Below are positions 9,588 through 18,990 of a DNA stretch of 64,000 nucleotides, in pieces (within the stretch, counting starts at the first letter, position 1; each line of letters begins with the position of its first letter). This DNA is from Paludibacterium yongneupense DSM 18731 (GTDB lineage Bacteria; Pseudomonadota; Gammaproteobacteria; Burkholderiales; Chromobacteriaceae), in assembly GCF_000422925.1 (NCBI RefSeq), contig NZ_AUGZ01000004.1, positions 62,001-126,000 on the forward strand. Reading direction: 5' to 3'. The translations under genes and the position numbers were made by a program. The notes under the pieces were generated by a model. The model saw only the letters and a program-made list of their open reading frames with translations, was not told the DNA's origin and made no database searches.

Positions 9588-12437
9588 GTGAAACAGGAAA
9601 ACGTGGCGGAGTCGATGGAACAGGATATTTCGCGTGAAGTTCTGCTCGAAAAATATGCCAAGGGCGGTGAAAGCAGCGTGCAGGAGGTCCGTCGTCGCGT
9701 CGCGCGGGCGCTGGCCGCGATCGAGAAGGAGCCGTCACGCTACGAGCAGGCCTTTTTTGAAGCGCTCGAGGGCGGTTTCATCCCTGGCGGGCGCATCAAT
9801 TCCGCTGCCGGCACCGATCTGCGTGCCACGCTGATCAATTGCTTCGTTCAGCCGGTCGGAGATTCGGTCAGCGAACCGGTCGGCGACAAGGTGGGTATTT
9901 ATACCGCACTGCTGCAGGCGGCAGAGACGATGCGTCGCGGCGGCGGCGTCGGCTACAACTTCAGCCGCATCCGCCCGCGGGGCGCGCATGTCAAAGGGAC
10001 CAACAGCCGCGCTTCGGGGCCGGTATCGTATATGCGCGTCTTCGATCGCAGCTGCGAGACGGTCGAGTCGGCCGGCGCACGGCGCGGTGCGCAGATGGGC
10101 GTCCTCGACTGCAGCCATCCCGATATCGAATCCTTCATTCACGCCAAGGATCAGGGGGACCTGCGCAACTTCAACATTTCCATCGGCGTGTTCGACAGCT
10201 TTATGGAGGCGGTGGAAGCCGATGGCGAGTGGGAGCTGGTGCACGAGGTCGAACCGGCCAGCGATGCCTTCCCCGGCCACTATCGTCGCGACGACGGCTT
10301 GTGGGTCTACCGCAAGGTGCGCGCACGCGATCTGTGGCGTCAGATCATGGAGTCGACCTACGACCATGCCGAGCCGGGCGTGCTGTTCCTGTCCAAGATC
10401 AATCGCGACAATAATCTGTCGTATTGCGAAACCATCGAGTCGACCAATCCCTGCGGCGAGCAGCCGCTGCCCGATTACGGCTGCTGCGACCTCGGTTCGA
10501 TCAATCTGACCCGCTTCGTGCATCATCCGTTCTCCGACAAGACCCGCTTCGATTTCAAGGCTTTCGATACCGTCGTGCGCAACTCGGTGCGCATGCTCGA
10601 CAATGTGCTGGATCTGACCGTGTGGCCGCTGCCGGAACAGGAGCGCGAGGCGCAGAACAAGCGCCGCATCGGTCTGGGCTTCACCGGTCTCGGCGATGCG
10701 CTGATCATGCTGCGGGTGCGCTACGACAGCGAGGCCGGTCGTGCCCTGGCCGCCCATATCGCCGCGGCGATGCGCGATTCGGCTTACGCTGCCTCGATCG
10801 ACTTGGCGTGCGAGAAGGGGGCCTTCCCCTTGTTCGATGCCGAGCGCTACCTGGCGGCCCCGCATTTCGCCAGTCGCTTGCCCGAGGCGCTGAAGGCGCG
10901 CATCGCCGAGCACGGCATCCGCAATTCGCATCTGCTGTCCATCGCGCCGACCGGCACCATCTCGCTGGCCTTCGCCGACAATGCCTCGAACGGGATCGAA
11001 CCGCCATTCTCCTGGTTTTATACCCGGAAAAAGCGCATGGCCGACGGCGGGACCCAGGAATATCTGGTCGAAGACCACGCCTACCGGCGTTACCGGCTCG
11101 ATGGCGGCGATGTCATGGCTTTGCCCGACTACTTCGTCTCGGCGCTGGAGATGAGTGCGCTAGATCATATGCATATGGTGGCGGCGGTCGCTCCCTATAT
11201 CGATACCGCTATTTCCAAGACCGTAAACGTGCCGGCCGACTATCCGTTTTCCGATTTCGAGAATCTCTACCTCGAAGCCTGGCGTGCGGGTCTGAAGGGG
11301 ATTACCACCTACCGTCCGAATGCGGTGCTCGGCTCGGTGTTGTCGGTCGAACCCGCGCGCGCGACGCCGCAGGACTTGTCGGCCAGCCAGGAGGGCGACC
11401 CCGACCGCCGCATCACGCTCAACTCGGCACCGAGTCCGGCCTTGGCAAGCCTGAAGTGGCCTCATCGTCCCAAGCTCAAGGATGGCAATCCCTCGTGGAC
11501 TTATATGGTCGAACATGAGAGCGGCGACTTCGCCGTCGTGGTCGGGCATGTGGAAAACGGACATGCGCAGCCGTTCGAATGCTGGGTCAACGGCAATGAG
11601 CAGCCGCGCGGCCTCGGTGCCGTCGCCAAGACACTGTCGATGGACATGCGCTGCCGCGACCGTGCCTGGCTTGAGATGAAGCTGAGCTCGCTGGCGCGCA
11701 CCTTCGGCGACAAACGCTATGCACTCGAGCTCGGCGACACGGTTCTGCATGCTTCGAGCGCGGCATCTGCCCTCGGCCAGGTCGTCCGCCATCGCGTCGA
11801 GCAACTGGGGGCCCTGGCGGCGCAGGACGGCGACACGACGCCGGTGATGGATGCCATGTTTGCGCGCAAGGAACCCAAGTCCGGCGCCGACGGCACCATG
11901 AGCTGGTCGGCCGATGTCGTCAATCCGCAGACCGGCGACGACTTCGTCCTTTTCGTCAAGGAACTGGTGTTGCCGAATGGCCAACGCCGCCCGTTCTCGA
12001 TGTGGATGGCCGGCAGCTACCCGCGCGAACTCGACGGCCTGTGCAAGATGCTGAGCCTGGACATGCGCGTGATCGATCCGGCCTGGATAGGCATGAAGCT
12101 GCGCAAGTTGCTGAATTACGCCGAGCCGCAGGGCGACTTTTTTGCCCGCGTGCCGGACAGCGACAAATCGCAGAGCTGGCCGTCCACCGTCGCCTATCTG
12201 GCGCGGCTGGCCATCCACCGCTATGCGATGCTCGGCCTCCTGACCGAAGAAGGCTTCCCGGTCGAGGATATGGGGGTGATGGTGCCCGAGCAGGGCGATC
12301 TGTTCGATGCGAGCCAGGTCGAGGCGATGCGCCCCTTGCCCGGCCGGCCCTGCCCCGAGTGCGGCAACCATGCGCTGGTCAAACGCGACGGCTGCGAATT
12401 CTGCACCGCCTGCGGCCATGTGGGAGCATGCGGCTAG
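9588..12437 (+). CDS. nrdJ: Adenosylcobalamin-dependent (class II) ribonucleotide reductase
   Basis: Reduces ribonucleotides to deoxyribonucleotides with or without oxygen, using coenzyme B12 as radical source. The 949-residue protein has the N-terminal [11 protein letters not shown] cysteine region, the active-site [19 protein letters not shown] segment, [19 protein letters not shown], a DUF-type insertion after the catalytic barrel and a C-terminal four-cysteine zinc-finger-like tail (CPECGN ... CEFCTACG). GTG at 9588 has GGGGAG seven bases upstream and is my choice; ATG at 9615 is the alternative, and an upstream GTG at 9561 lies inside the NrdR dyad. Followed by a strong terminator; monocistronic. 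Confidence 0.93.
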   Translation: MKQENVAESMEQDISREVLLEKYAKGGESSVQEVRRRVARALAAIEKEPSRYEQAFFEALEGGFIPGGRINSAAGTDLRATLINCFVQPVGDSVSEPVGDKVGIYTALLQAAETMRRGGGVGYNFSRIRPRGAHVKGTNSRASGPVSYMRVFDRSCETVESAGARRGAQMGVLDCSHPDIESFIHAKDQGDLRNFNISIGVFDSFMEAVEADGEWELVHEVEPASDAFPGHYRRDDGLWVYRKVRARDLWRQIMESTYDHAEPGVLFLSKINRDNNLSYCETIESTNPCGEQPLPDYGCCDLGSINLTRFVHHPFSDKTRFDFKAFDTVVRNSVRMLDNVLDLTVWPLPEQEREAQNKRRIGLGFTGLGDALIMLRVRYDSEAGRALAAHIAAAMRDSAYAASIDLACEKGAFPLFDAERYLAAPHFASRLPEALKARIAEHGIRNSHLLSIAPTGTISLAFADNASNGIEPPFSWFYTRKKRMADGGTQEYLVEDHAYRRYRLDGGDVMALPDYFVSALEMSALDHMHMVAAVAPYIDTAISKTVNVPADYPFSDFENLYLEAWRAGLKGITTYRPNAVLGSVLSVEPARATPQDLSASQEGDPDRRITLNSAPSPALASLKWPHRPKLKDGNPSWTYMVEHESGDFAVVVGHVENGHAQPFECWVNGNEQPRGLGAVAKTLSMDMRCRDRAWLEMKLSSLARTFGDKRYALELGDTVLHASSAASALGQVVRHRVEQLGALAAQDGDTTPVMDAMFARKEPKSGADGTMSWSADVVNPQTGDDFVLFVKELVLPNGQRRPFSMWMAGSYPRELDGLCKMLSLDMRVIDPAWIGMKLRKLLNYAEPQGDFFARVPDSDKSQSWPSTVAYLARLAIHRYAMLGLLTEEGFPVEDMGVMVPEQGDLFDASQVEAMRPLPGRPCPECGNHALVKRDGCEFCTACGHVGACG

Positions 12438-12530
12438 CGTGCGAGTTGCACCGTAAGTTGAAAGTCCGTGTCTGACGCGGGTTTCAGAGGGTAGTGCTGA
12501 AATTTCGGTCAAAAGACTTGCATCATTCAA

Positions 12531-12563
12531 GGCCGTTCCTCTCTCAGGGGAACGGCCATTTTT
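12531..12563 (+). terminator. Rho-independent terminator of nrdJ
   Basis: Nine-bp stem GGCCGTTCC / GGAACGGCC (12531-12539, 12549-12557) followed by ATTTTT. It lies 94 bases past the nrdJ stop. Confidence 0.88.
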
Positions 12564-12624
12564 CTGGCCGTGACACACCATCGCATCCAGCACCTCCTGG
12601 CTATCTCCGGTTTCGCCGGTCCGG

Positions 12625-12717
12625 CTGAAGGCGCTGTTGAGCCTGCGGTCAGGCAGATCAACGCCCTCGGTCGCGATTCAGTACGCGCTGAATCAATGGG
12701 GAGCGCTGACGCGATAT
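12625..12717 (+). pseudogene. IS66-family transposase fragment
   Basis: About 31 codons in one frame contain AIQYALNQWGALTRY, which matches the segment just before the catalytic glutamate region of IS66 transposases (usual form A-I-x-Y-x-L-x-x-W-x-A-L-T-R). The adjoining DGR-x-E-IDNN part and everything else are missing, and no inverted repeats are visible. A remnant of a lost insertion in the gap between nrdJ and the next gene; the rest of this 330-base gap holds only the nrdJ terminator. Confidence 0.6.
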
Positions 12718-12768
12718 AAGGTGCTGATTTTTATCAGTATCGAGTCGCAGTATATGCGTCCACGCGCA

Positions 12769-13380
12769 TCAATCGTCCATTTTCAGGCTCAGTGCGCGTT
12801 CGACGCGGCGATCGGGAACGAGCCAGAGCATGGCCACGGCGACGATGCAGGCCAGCCCGGCCAGCGGCTCCCATAGCCAGGCGGCAGCGATGCCTGCCAG
12901 GTACAGCCCGAGCGAGACCTTGCCTTTGACATCGCGGGAGATGGCGCGTGCGAGCACGCTGTCGCGACCGTGGTGGCGGATAAGCCGGTTTTGCAGAATG
13001 AAATACGCCTGCGCGCATAGCAGCAGGTTGACGCCGTACAGCACGGTTGGCCAGCGCGCGAAATGGTTCTCGCCGACCCAGCCCGTCGTGAACGGCAGCA
13101 GCGACAGGCAGAACAGCAGCAACAGGTTGGCCCAGAGAATGCTGCCGCTGACCGACTCGACGGCCTGCATCAGGTGATGGTGATTGTTCCAGTAGATGCC
13201 GACGTAGACGAAGCTCAGAATGTAGCTGAGAAAGACCGGCCACAGCGGTGCGAGGACGGCGGGAGAGGCGCCGTGCGGCACCTTCAGTTCGAGAACCATG
13301 ATCGTGATGATGATGGCGAGCACGCCATCGCTGAAGGCTTCCAGCCGGTTCTTTCCCATCGCGTGCGTTGCCCGTCTCAT
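12769..13380 (-). CDS. TMEM175/DUF1211 family membrane protein, putative potassium channel
   Basis: A 203-residue protein with about six membrane helices. The first helix carries the family signature RLEAFSDGVLAIIITIMVLE (R-x-x-x-FSD), and the next region has YVGIYWNNHHHLM. Bacterial TMEM175 relatives form tetrameric potassium-leak channels. The start at 13380 (MRRATHAMGKNRL) is preceded by a GGGGCGGA site; ATG at 13359 lacks one. No obvious operon partner. Confidence 0.85.
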   Translation of the reverse strand: MRRATHAMGKNRLEAFSDGVLAIIITIMVLELKVPHGASPAVLAPLWPVFLSYILSFVYVGIYWNNHHHLMQAVESVSGSILWANLLLLFCLSLLPFTTGWVGENHFARWPTVLYGVNLLLCAQAYFILQNRLIRHHGRDSVLARAISRDVKGKVSLGLYLAGIAAAWLWEPLAGLACIVAVAMLWLVPDRRVERALSLKMDD

Positions 13381-13487
13381 GAGTCCGCCCCTGCTGCGGG
13401 GCCGGCACGTCCTGACAAATGCCCTCTGCGCATGGATCTCTCCCTCCGTCCTCATCATAGGATGGAAACGGCAGCCGTCGCTATCGC

Positions 13488-14522
13488 TCAGCGCGCGGCT
13501 TCGAATCCGCTCAGGACATTCACCGCGTTGACACCGATATCATCCACCCAATAACCCCCTTCCATTACGAATAGCGTCGGCCTGCCGATGGCGGCAATGG
13601 CCGCGCCCATGCGCAGATAGTCTTCGTTGCCGAGTTTGAAGTGGCTGATCGGATCATCCTTGAAAGTGTCGACGCCCAGCGATACCACCACTACATCCGG
13701 AGCGTACGTCGCAATGGTGCGCCCTGCATGCTCGAGCGCCGTTCGATAGCCGTACCAGTCGGTGCCGTGCGGCAGAGGGTAGTTGTGGTTGAAGCCCTCG
13801 CCCGGGCCGTGGCCCTTTTCGTCGGCATGGCCGAGGAAATAGGGATAGGAGCGTTTGGGGTCGCCGTGGATGGAGGCAAACAGGACATCGGGGCGCGAGT
13901 AAAAAATGCTCTGGCTGCCGTTGCCGTGGTGGAAATCGACATCGAGAATCGCGATGCGGCGGGCGCCGGCGTCGAGGCCGGCTTGGGCGGCGATGGCGGC
14001 ATTGTTCAGGTAGCAATAGCCGCCCATGTATTCGGCGGCGGCATGGTGACCGGGCGGGCGACACAGCGCAAACGCGCTGTCTTGCCCGCCCGCGCTCAGC
14101 CGGTCCATGCCGGTCAGCGCCAGATTGGCGCTGCCGCGCACCGCCTCCCAGGTGCCGGCGGTGATGGCCACCCCGGCGTCCATCGCATAGAAACCGAGTT
14201 TGCCATCGATGTACTCCGGCTCGATATCGCTACGCATATCGCGAACCGGCCAGATCAGCGGCAGGGCATCGTGCCGGCGTCCGGTCGCGCTCCATTCGCC
14301 CCAGGCCTTTTCCAGAAAGCGCACGTAGCGCGGGGTATGCACGCGCGCATAACGCTCGGCCGGATAGTCGCCCGGCGGCAGTACCTCGCCCAGACCCTGC
14401 TCCCGCACCCGGGCAAGAATGGTCTCGGCCCGGCTGGGCGTCTCGAAACAGGGCATCAGTACGCCGTCTTTCAATTCGGTCGCGTGATGGAGCTGGTGGG
14501 CGGGACTATAGAATGTAAGCAT
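13488..14522 (-). CDS. Acetylpolyamine amidohydrolase (class II histone deacetylase-like)
   Basis: A zinc enzyme that removes acetyl groups from acetylated polyamines such as acetylputrescine. The 344-residue length equals that of characterised bacterial acetylpolyamine amidohydrolases, and the sequence matches them closely: ALCRPPGHHA (paired catalytic histidines), DVDFHHGNGSQ (zinc Asp and His), SLGVDTFKDDP (third zinc ligand), VVMEGGY. The ATG at 14522 gives the normal N-terminus. It is divergent from an Lrp/AsnC gene 122 bases away, a likely regulator. Could also act on other N-acetyl amines. Confidence 0.9.
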   Translation of the reverse strand: MLTFYSPAHQLHHATELKDGVLMPCFETPSRAETILARVREQGLGEVLPPGDYPAERYARVHTPRYVRFLEKAWGEWSATGRRHDALPLIWPVRDMRSDIEPEYIDGKLGFYAMDAGVAITAGTWEAVRGSANLALTGMDRLSAGGQDSAFALCRPPGHHAAAEYMGGYCYLNNAAIAAQAGLDAGARRIAILDVDFHHGNGSQSIFYSRPDVLFASIHGDPKRSYPYFLGHADEKGHGPGEGFNHNYPLPHGTDWYGYRTALEHAGRTIATYAPDVVVVSLGVDTFKDDPISHFKLGNEDYLRMGAAIAAIGRPTLFVMEGGYWVDDIGVNAVNVLSGFEAAR

Positions 14523-14644
14523 GGGGACGCTGCCTGCCGTTGCGGGAAAGATATAAGTATGGCCCGGCCGCGAGGAACAGGTATTGCTATTCCTTTCGCG
14601 CTGACCGTATTCTGTGAGAACAATAGACTCTTTAGAATGCCAGA

Positions 14645-15130
14645 ATGAGCGCAAACAGACTCGTACAGCAACTTGATGCGACCGATCTGACTATTTTGCG
14701 TCTGCTGCAGCAGGACGGCGCCCTGTCCAACCCCAAGCTGGCCGAGCAGCTGTCCTTGAGCGTGACGCCCTGCTGGCGCAGGTTGAAGCGTCTCGAAGGC
14801 GAAGGGTATATCAAGGGGTATCAGGCCAATCTCGATCGGCGCAAACTGGGCTACGATGTGCTGGCCTTTGTCCGGCTGGGTTTTGCCGTGCACACCGACG
14901 ATGCCCCCAATCGTTTCGAGCAGATCATCCAGGCCTATCCCGAGGTTCTTTCCTGCCACAAGATCACGGGTGACGCCGACTATCTGTTGCAGGTCGTGAC
15001 CGTGAGCCTGGATTCATACAGCGATTTCGTCGAGCAGGTCCTGCGCAAAATTCCGGGGATTCATTCGATTCATTCCAGTCTCGCGCTGCGGGAAATCAAA
15101 GCTTCAAGCCGTTTGCCGCTGCCTGGCTGA
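14645..15130 (+). CDS. Lrp/AsnC family transcriptional regulator
   Basis: A 161-residue feast/famine regulator. An N-terminal winged helix-turn-helix (about residues 10-60, SNPKLAEQLSLSVTPCWRR) is followed by a ligand-binding RAM domain (about 70-150, with ITGDADYLLQVV). Such proteins form octamers that sense amino acids or related amines. It is transcribed away from the acetylpolyamine amidohydrolase gene, which it probably controls; the ligand cannot be read from sequence. Confidence 0.92.
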   Translation: MSANRLVQQLDATDLTILRLLQQDGALSNPKLAEQLSLSVTPCWRRLKRLEGEGYIKGYQANLDRRKLGYDVLAFVRLGFAVHTDDAPNRFEQIIQAYPEVLSCHKITGDADYLLQVVTVSLDSYSDFVEQVLRKIPGIHSIHSSLALREIKASSRLPLPG

Positions 15131-15242
15131 TCCCCGTCCGGGCTACGCAGGCGTAAGCGTGGTCGTGGCGGGCTGCAACGATGATGATGATAGTTCGCAT
15201 TTTTCCGTAAATATTTATTTTGCATTTAAACGTACGCTCTCA

Positions 15243-15275
15243 GCGGCTGACAGCGCTGTCAGCCGCCGCGTTTTT
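15243..15275 (+). terminator. Terminator after the Lrp-family gene
   Basis: A perfect 24-bp palindrome (15243-15266; half-site GCGGCTGACAGC) is followed by CCGCG and five T. As RNA it folds into a long hairpin 113 bases past the lrp-like stop. Confidence 0.72.
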
Positions 15276-15610
15276 ACCTGTTATTCTGTCTTATTCTCCT
15301 TTTTTTCCTGTTTTTCACCTGTCCTTAAGTATTTCTCAAGCTTTCGCGCGACAAAACGATAAAATGTTAAGTAGTATGAAGACTACAATACAAATGAAGT
15401 ACCCATTGGTGATAGCGCAGACGGCACGTCCTCCGGGGGCGGCGAGTTAAGGCACACTCTCCGGGTTTGCGCAGCCAAGGCGTAACGATTCAAGCCTCGT
15501 CCGGAACGGGGCATGTTGCTCATCGACAATAAAACCGCAGGCCGGCGGTACTCGGGGGCGGGGTTGCCCGGGGGGAGCCGGATACGGCGGGGAAGGAGGG
15601 AGACCGACTC
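15276..15610. other. AT-rich intergenic region before a solute-binding-protein gene
   Basis: Bases 15190-15410 are much richer in A and T than the surroundings, with pyrimidine tracts. A short inverted repeat, GTAGT-ATGAAG-ACTAC, lies at about 15371-15386. I see no convincing gene. The region probably holds the promoter and leader of the gene at 15611, but I cannot place a promoter with confidence. Confidence 0.35.
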
Positions 15611-16468
15611 ATGCGCTCGTTTTTCAAGTATTCCGGTTTTGCCGTGCTGTCGGCACTCTGCCTGGCACGGGCGGTCGCAGCCGAAACCGTGATCACCAAT
15701 CTGGCCAATGAACCGAAAGAGCAATTGGCCTTGTCCGTCCTCAAACTGGCCTTGTCGAAGTCGATGCCGGGGGCCCGCTTCCAGTCACTGCCTCAGTTTG
15801 CCGAACAGGCGCGGGCGGTCGAATACATCAAGGAGGGCAAGATGACGGTGATGTGGGCCGGCACCAAGCCCGAGTACGAGCAGGAACTCATTCCTGTACG
15901 CATTCCCATAGAAAAAGGCATGCTCGGGTATCGGATTTTCATCATCCGCAAAGGCGATCAGCCGAAATTCGATCAGGTGAAATCGCTGGAAGATCTGAAG
16001 AAGCTGCGGGCGGGGCAGGGACGGTTCTGGGGGGATACCGCCGTGCTCAAGGCGGCCAATCTGCCGGTGGTGACGCCGGTCAAATATCCGAACCTGTTTC
16101 CCATGCTCGAGGGCGGCCGTTTCGATTATTTTCCGCGTGCGGTGCATGAGCCCTGGTCCGAAGTCGAGCAGCATAAGGCGCTGAATCTGGAGGTAGAGAA
16201 ACATATCCTTCTGGTCTACCCGTTTGCTATGTATTTCTTTGTCTCCAAAGACAAGCCGCAGTTGGCCGAGGCCATCCGTAGCGGCTTCGAAACCGCGATC
16301 AAGGACGGGAGTTACGACAAACTGTTCTATGGCAACCCGCTGGTCGCCAATGCGCTGGCCCAGTCCCGCTTGAAAGACCGGTTGGTGATCCGCATTCCCA
16401 ATCCGTACATGTCGGCGCAGACGCCGACCAATCGTCCGGAGTTGTGGCTGAATATCTCCAAATACTAA
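15611..16468 (+). CDS. Periplasmic solute-binding-like protein (transporter substrate-binding domain)
   Basis: A 285-residue secreted protein. Residues 1-23 form a signal peptide ending AVAA. The rest reads as a two-lobed periplasmic binding protein: ITNLANEPKEQLA at the start, WGDTAVLKAANLP at a lobe crossover, YPNLFPMLEGGRFDYFPRAVHE, and a C-terminal IRSGFETAIKDGSYDKLF typical of family 3. No permease or ATPase gene is adjacent, so it may feed a sensor rather than a transporter; a chemoreceptor gene starts 46 bases downstream. Start supported by GGAGGGAG upstream. Ligand unknown. Confidence 0.85.
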   Translation: MRSFFKYSGFAVLSALCLARAVAAETVITNLANEPKEQLALSVLKLALSKSMPGARFQSLPQFAEQARAVEYIKEGKMTVMWAGTKPEYEQELIPVRIPIEKGMLGYRIFIIRKGDQPKFDQVKSLEDLKKLRAGQGRFWGDTAVLKAANLPVVTPVKYPNLFPMLEGGRFDYFPRAVHEPWSEVEQHKALNLEVEKHILLVYPFAMYFFVSKDKPQLAEAIRSGFETAIKDGSYDKLFYGNPLVANALAQSRLKDRLVIRIPNPYMSAQTPTNRPELWLNISKY

Positions 16469-16514
16469 AGGCTGATCTGGGCAACCGGTTGTGGTCACCG
16501 CGAAAGGGTACATC

Positions 16515-18017
16515 ATGAATATTGGAGCAAATTCGATCAGCGCCCGTCTGATCCGTACTGTCAGCCTGGTCGTTGTCGTCATTACCGTGCTGGTGTTGGG
16601 GGGAGCTTATGTCGTGGTCTCGCAGCAGTCGCAGCGCGACCTGCACGTGAAAATGAACGAAAGCTCCGACGTGCTCGGCATTGTGCTGCGAGACCCGGTG
16701 TTTACCTATGATGGGGGGCAGATCAACACCATTCTGGCTTCGTTCATCAAACAGAGTCACATTTATCACCTGCGTGTCACCGATCAGCGCGGCAAGGTGC
16801 TGGGCGAGATGAAGCAGGAGCAGGCGGTGCCCGCCGATTCGCTGCAGGCCCAGACGATCAAGCTTACCGGCGACGATGGCAATGCGCTGGGCGAAGTCAG
16901 TGCCGATTTCCGCACCGACTCGGTCGGGGCGCAGGTTCGCAGCACCTTGCTCTATGTGGTCGTGGCAGTGCTGTGTGCGCTGGCCGGCGTCATGTTCAGC
17001 CTGACCGTGATGGTGCGCGCGCTCGTCACGCGGCCCGTGGCGCGCATCAATCATGCGCTGGGGGAAATCGCCGCAGGGGGCGGCGACCTGACCAAGCGCC
17101 TGGTCATTTCCAGCCATGACGAGCTGGGCGAACTGGCCGGCAGCTTCAATCGCTTTATCGAGAATCTGCACCGCCTGATCGGGACGGTCATCGGTTCCGC
17201 CAACAAGTTGTCGGCCGCCGCCGACGGCCTGGCGGCGCGCACCAGCGAGGTGTCCGGCGCGAGTCGCAAGCAGCTGGAGGGGGCACAGGAAACCGCTTCG
17301 TCGCTGAACGAGATGTCGAGCGTCGCGCTCGACGTCGCCAGCAGCGCCACGCGCTCTGCCTCGAGCACGCACGAGGCCAAGCAGCAGACCCAGGCAGGGG
17401 TCGGTGTGGTGACCGATACCGTCGAGCAGGTCGGTCAGCTGGGAAGCGAGATCACCGAAACCCGCGAGCGCATCATTGCGCTGCGCAACGACTGCGACGC
17501 GGTAACCCGCGTTCTCGATGTGATCCGCAGCATCGCCGACCAGACCAATCTGCTGGCGCTGAATGCCGCGATCGAAGCGGCGCGTGCGGGCGAAGCCGGT
17601 CGCGGCTTTGCCGTGGTCGCCGACGAGGTGCGCAAGCTCGCGCAGATGACGGGCGCGTCCACCAGCGAAATCGCGGCGATGCTCGACAAACTGCAAGGCG
17701 CGGCGCGCAGCGCCGGCGAGGCGATGGATCGCAGCCACGAAAGGGTCGAGTCGACGGTGTTGCGCTCGCGCGAAGCGGGGGCCTCGCTGCAACATATCCG
17801 CGACAATATCGATGTCATCGACGACATGAATGTGCATGTCGCCGCCGCCGCCGAGGAGCAGAGCCGAACCATCAGCGGTATCAGCGCCAATGTCGAGGCG
17901 ATTCAGCATCTCGCCCAGCAAGTCAACGAGATGTCGGCCGCCGCGCACTCGGAAAGCAAGGAAGTGCTCAGCATAGGCGAGAGCCTGCGCGGCGCGCTGG
18001 GGCAGTTCCAGCTATAA
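16515..18017 (+). CDS. Methyl-accepting chemotaxis protein
   Basis: A 500-residue chemoreceptor. It has a first membrane helix (about 14-36), a small periplasmic sensor of about 110 residues, a second helix (about 145-168), HAMP (about 170-225) and the cytoplasmic signalling coiled coil with the CheA/CheW-binding tip [20 protein letters not shown]. No C-terminal CheR-docking pentapeptide. The start ATG at 16515 has AAAGGG upstream; GTG at 16491 is less likely. It directly follows a solute-binding-like protein gene, so the two may work together in sensing. Confidence 0.95.
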   Translation: MNIGANSISARLIRTVSLVVVVITVLVLGGAYVVVSQQSQRDLHVKMNESSDVLGIVLRDPVFTYDGGQINTILASFIKQSHIYHLRVTDQRGKVLGEMKQEQAVPADSLQAQTIKLTGDDGNALGEVSADFRTDSVGAQVRSTLLYVVVAVLCALAGVMFSLTVMVRALVTRPVARINHALGEIAAGGGDLTKRLVISSHDELGELAGSFNRFIENLHRLIGTVIGSANKLSAAADGLAARTSEVSGASRKQLEGAQETASSLNEMSSVALDVASSATRSASSTHEAKQQTQAGVGVVTDTVEQVGQLGSEITETRERIIALRNDCDAVTRVLDVIRSIADQTNLLALNAAIEAARAGEAGRGFAVVADEVRKLAQMTGASTSEIAAMLDKLQGAARSAGEAMDRSHERVESTVLRSREAGASLQHIRDNIDVIDDMNVHVAAAAEEQSRTISGISANVEAIQHLAQQVNEMSAAAHSESKEVLSIGESLRGALGQFQL

Positions 18018-18030
18018 TGACAAGGGAATG

Positions 18031-18054
18031 ACGGGACGGATGAGACCGTCCCGT
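18031..18054 (+). terminator. Terminator-like hairpin after the chemoreceptor gene
   Basis: Nine-bp stem ACGGGACGG / CCGTCCCGT with a six-base loop, 14 bases past the stop codon. There is no T-run, so termination may be weak. Confidence 0.5.
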
Positions 18055-18113
18055 TACGGTCGGCACCCCGCCATCGACTTGCTGGCGGGAATGCCCATCG
18101 TGCGAGGAATGCC

Positions 18114-18908
18114 ATGCGCCGTCTGCCGTGTGTTGCCGTTCTGCTATGGCTGGTCGCGGCCGTGCCTGCGTATGCCGCCGGCTGCGGCCGGCTGGTCATC
18201 TCGGCCGATCCCAGCTATCCGCCGCTGCACTGGTACGATGGCGAGGTCTTGCAGGGGGCGAGCATTGCCGTTGCGACTCGCGTGTTCGACGATCTGCATG
18301 TCCCATACCAGGTGCGCTATGTCGGTCCTCTGAAGCGCGTGCTGGCTCTCGCCCGCAGCGGCGATGTCGATGTTGTCGCCACCCTCAAGATCACGCCCGA
18401 GCGCACGGCTTTTCTGGCGTTCGGCGTCCATCCCGCCCTCAGCAATCCGGTGGTGGCTTTTGTCGATGTACGCCGTCCTTTTCCTTTCCGCGATCGCAAC
18501 GATCTGATTGCGCGGCGCGGGGCCATCGCACTGGGTAATGTATTCGGCGGAGGCTTCGACGAGTTCATGCAACGGCGCTTGCAAGTGACCGAGACCTCCG
18601 ATCTGAATCAGCTGTTCAAGCTGCTGGAGTATGGCCGCGTCGACTATTCCGTCATAGGGCTCTATCCGGGACTGGCCTGGATGGCGGCGCAGCACAAGCT
18701 GGGCCATTTCACTGCCCTGCAGCCGTATCTCACCCATGCCGATAACTACGTCGCTTTTTCGCGCGCGAGTCCCTGCCTGAAATGGCTGCCCGCCTTCGAC
18801 CGCCGCTTGGGCGAGCTGAGCCGGCAGGGCATTTTCGCCCACGTCAGCAACGATTACCTGGCGATCTGGGCCAAAAAGCCGGTTCTGGGTGAACGCGACG
18901 GACCGTGA
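18114..18908 (+). CDS. Periplasmic amino-acid-type solute-binding protein (family 3)
   Basis: A 264-residue secreted protein: signal peptide (residues 1-21, ending YAA), then a family 3 binding domain opening with LVISADPSYPPLHWYDGE and ending in ELSRQGIFAHVSNDYLAIWAKK. The fold is that of polar-amino-acid binding proteins, but no transporter genes accompany it. With the gene at 15611 it flanks a chemoreceptor. Could be a stand-alone scavenging or sensing protein. Confidence 0.85.
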   Translation: MRRLPCVAVLLWLVAAVPAYAAGCGRLVISADPSYPPLHWYDGEVLQGASIAVATRVFDDLHVPYQVRYVGPLKRVLALARSGDVDVVATLKITPERTAFLAFGVHPALSNPVVAFVDVRRPFPFRDRNDLIARRGAIALGNVFGGGFDEFMQRRLQVTETSDLNQLFKLLEYGRVDYSVIGLYPGLAWMAAQHKLGHFTALQPYLTHADNYVAFSRASPCLKWLPAFDRRLGELSRQGIFAHVSNDYLAIWAKKPVLGERDGP

Positions 18909-18921
18909 AGCGGGGGGGGCG

Positions 18922-18959
18922 CAAATGCTATTGCGAATCAATATCATTTGTACGATACT
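18922..18959 (+). promoter_or_regulatory. Promoter and long dyad operator (Fur-family-like) before the NRAMP gene
   Basis: A 29-bp imperfect palindrome has arms CAAATGCTATTG and CAATATCATTTG (11 of 12 paired) around a 5-base centre (18922-18950). A plausible promoter, TTGCGA (18931-18936), 17 bases, GATACT (18954-18959), is covered by it. The A/T-rich ATTG...CAAT and CATTTG elements recall Fur or manganese-regulator sites, suiting a metal transporter. The regulator's identity is inference. Confidence 0.55.
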
Positions 18960-18990
18960 CAGTATAGCCCCACGCTCAACGGAGTGCGTC

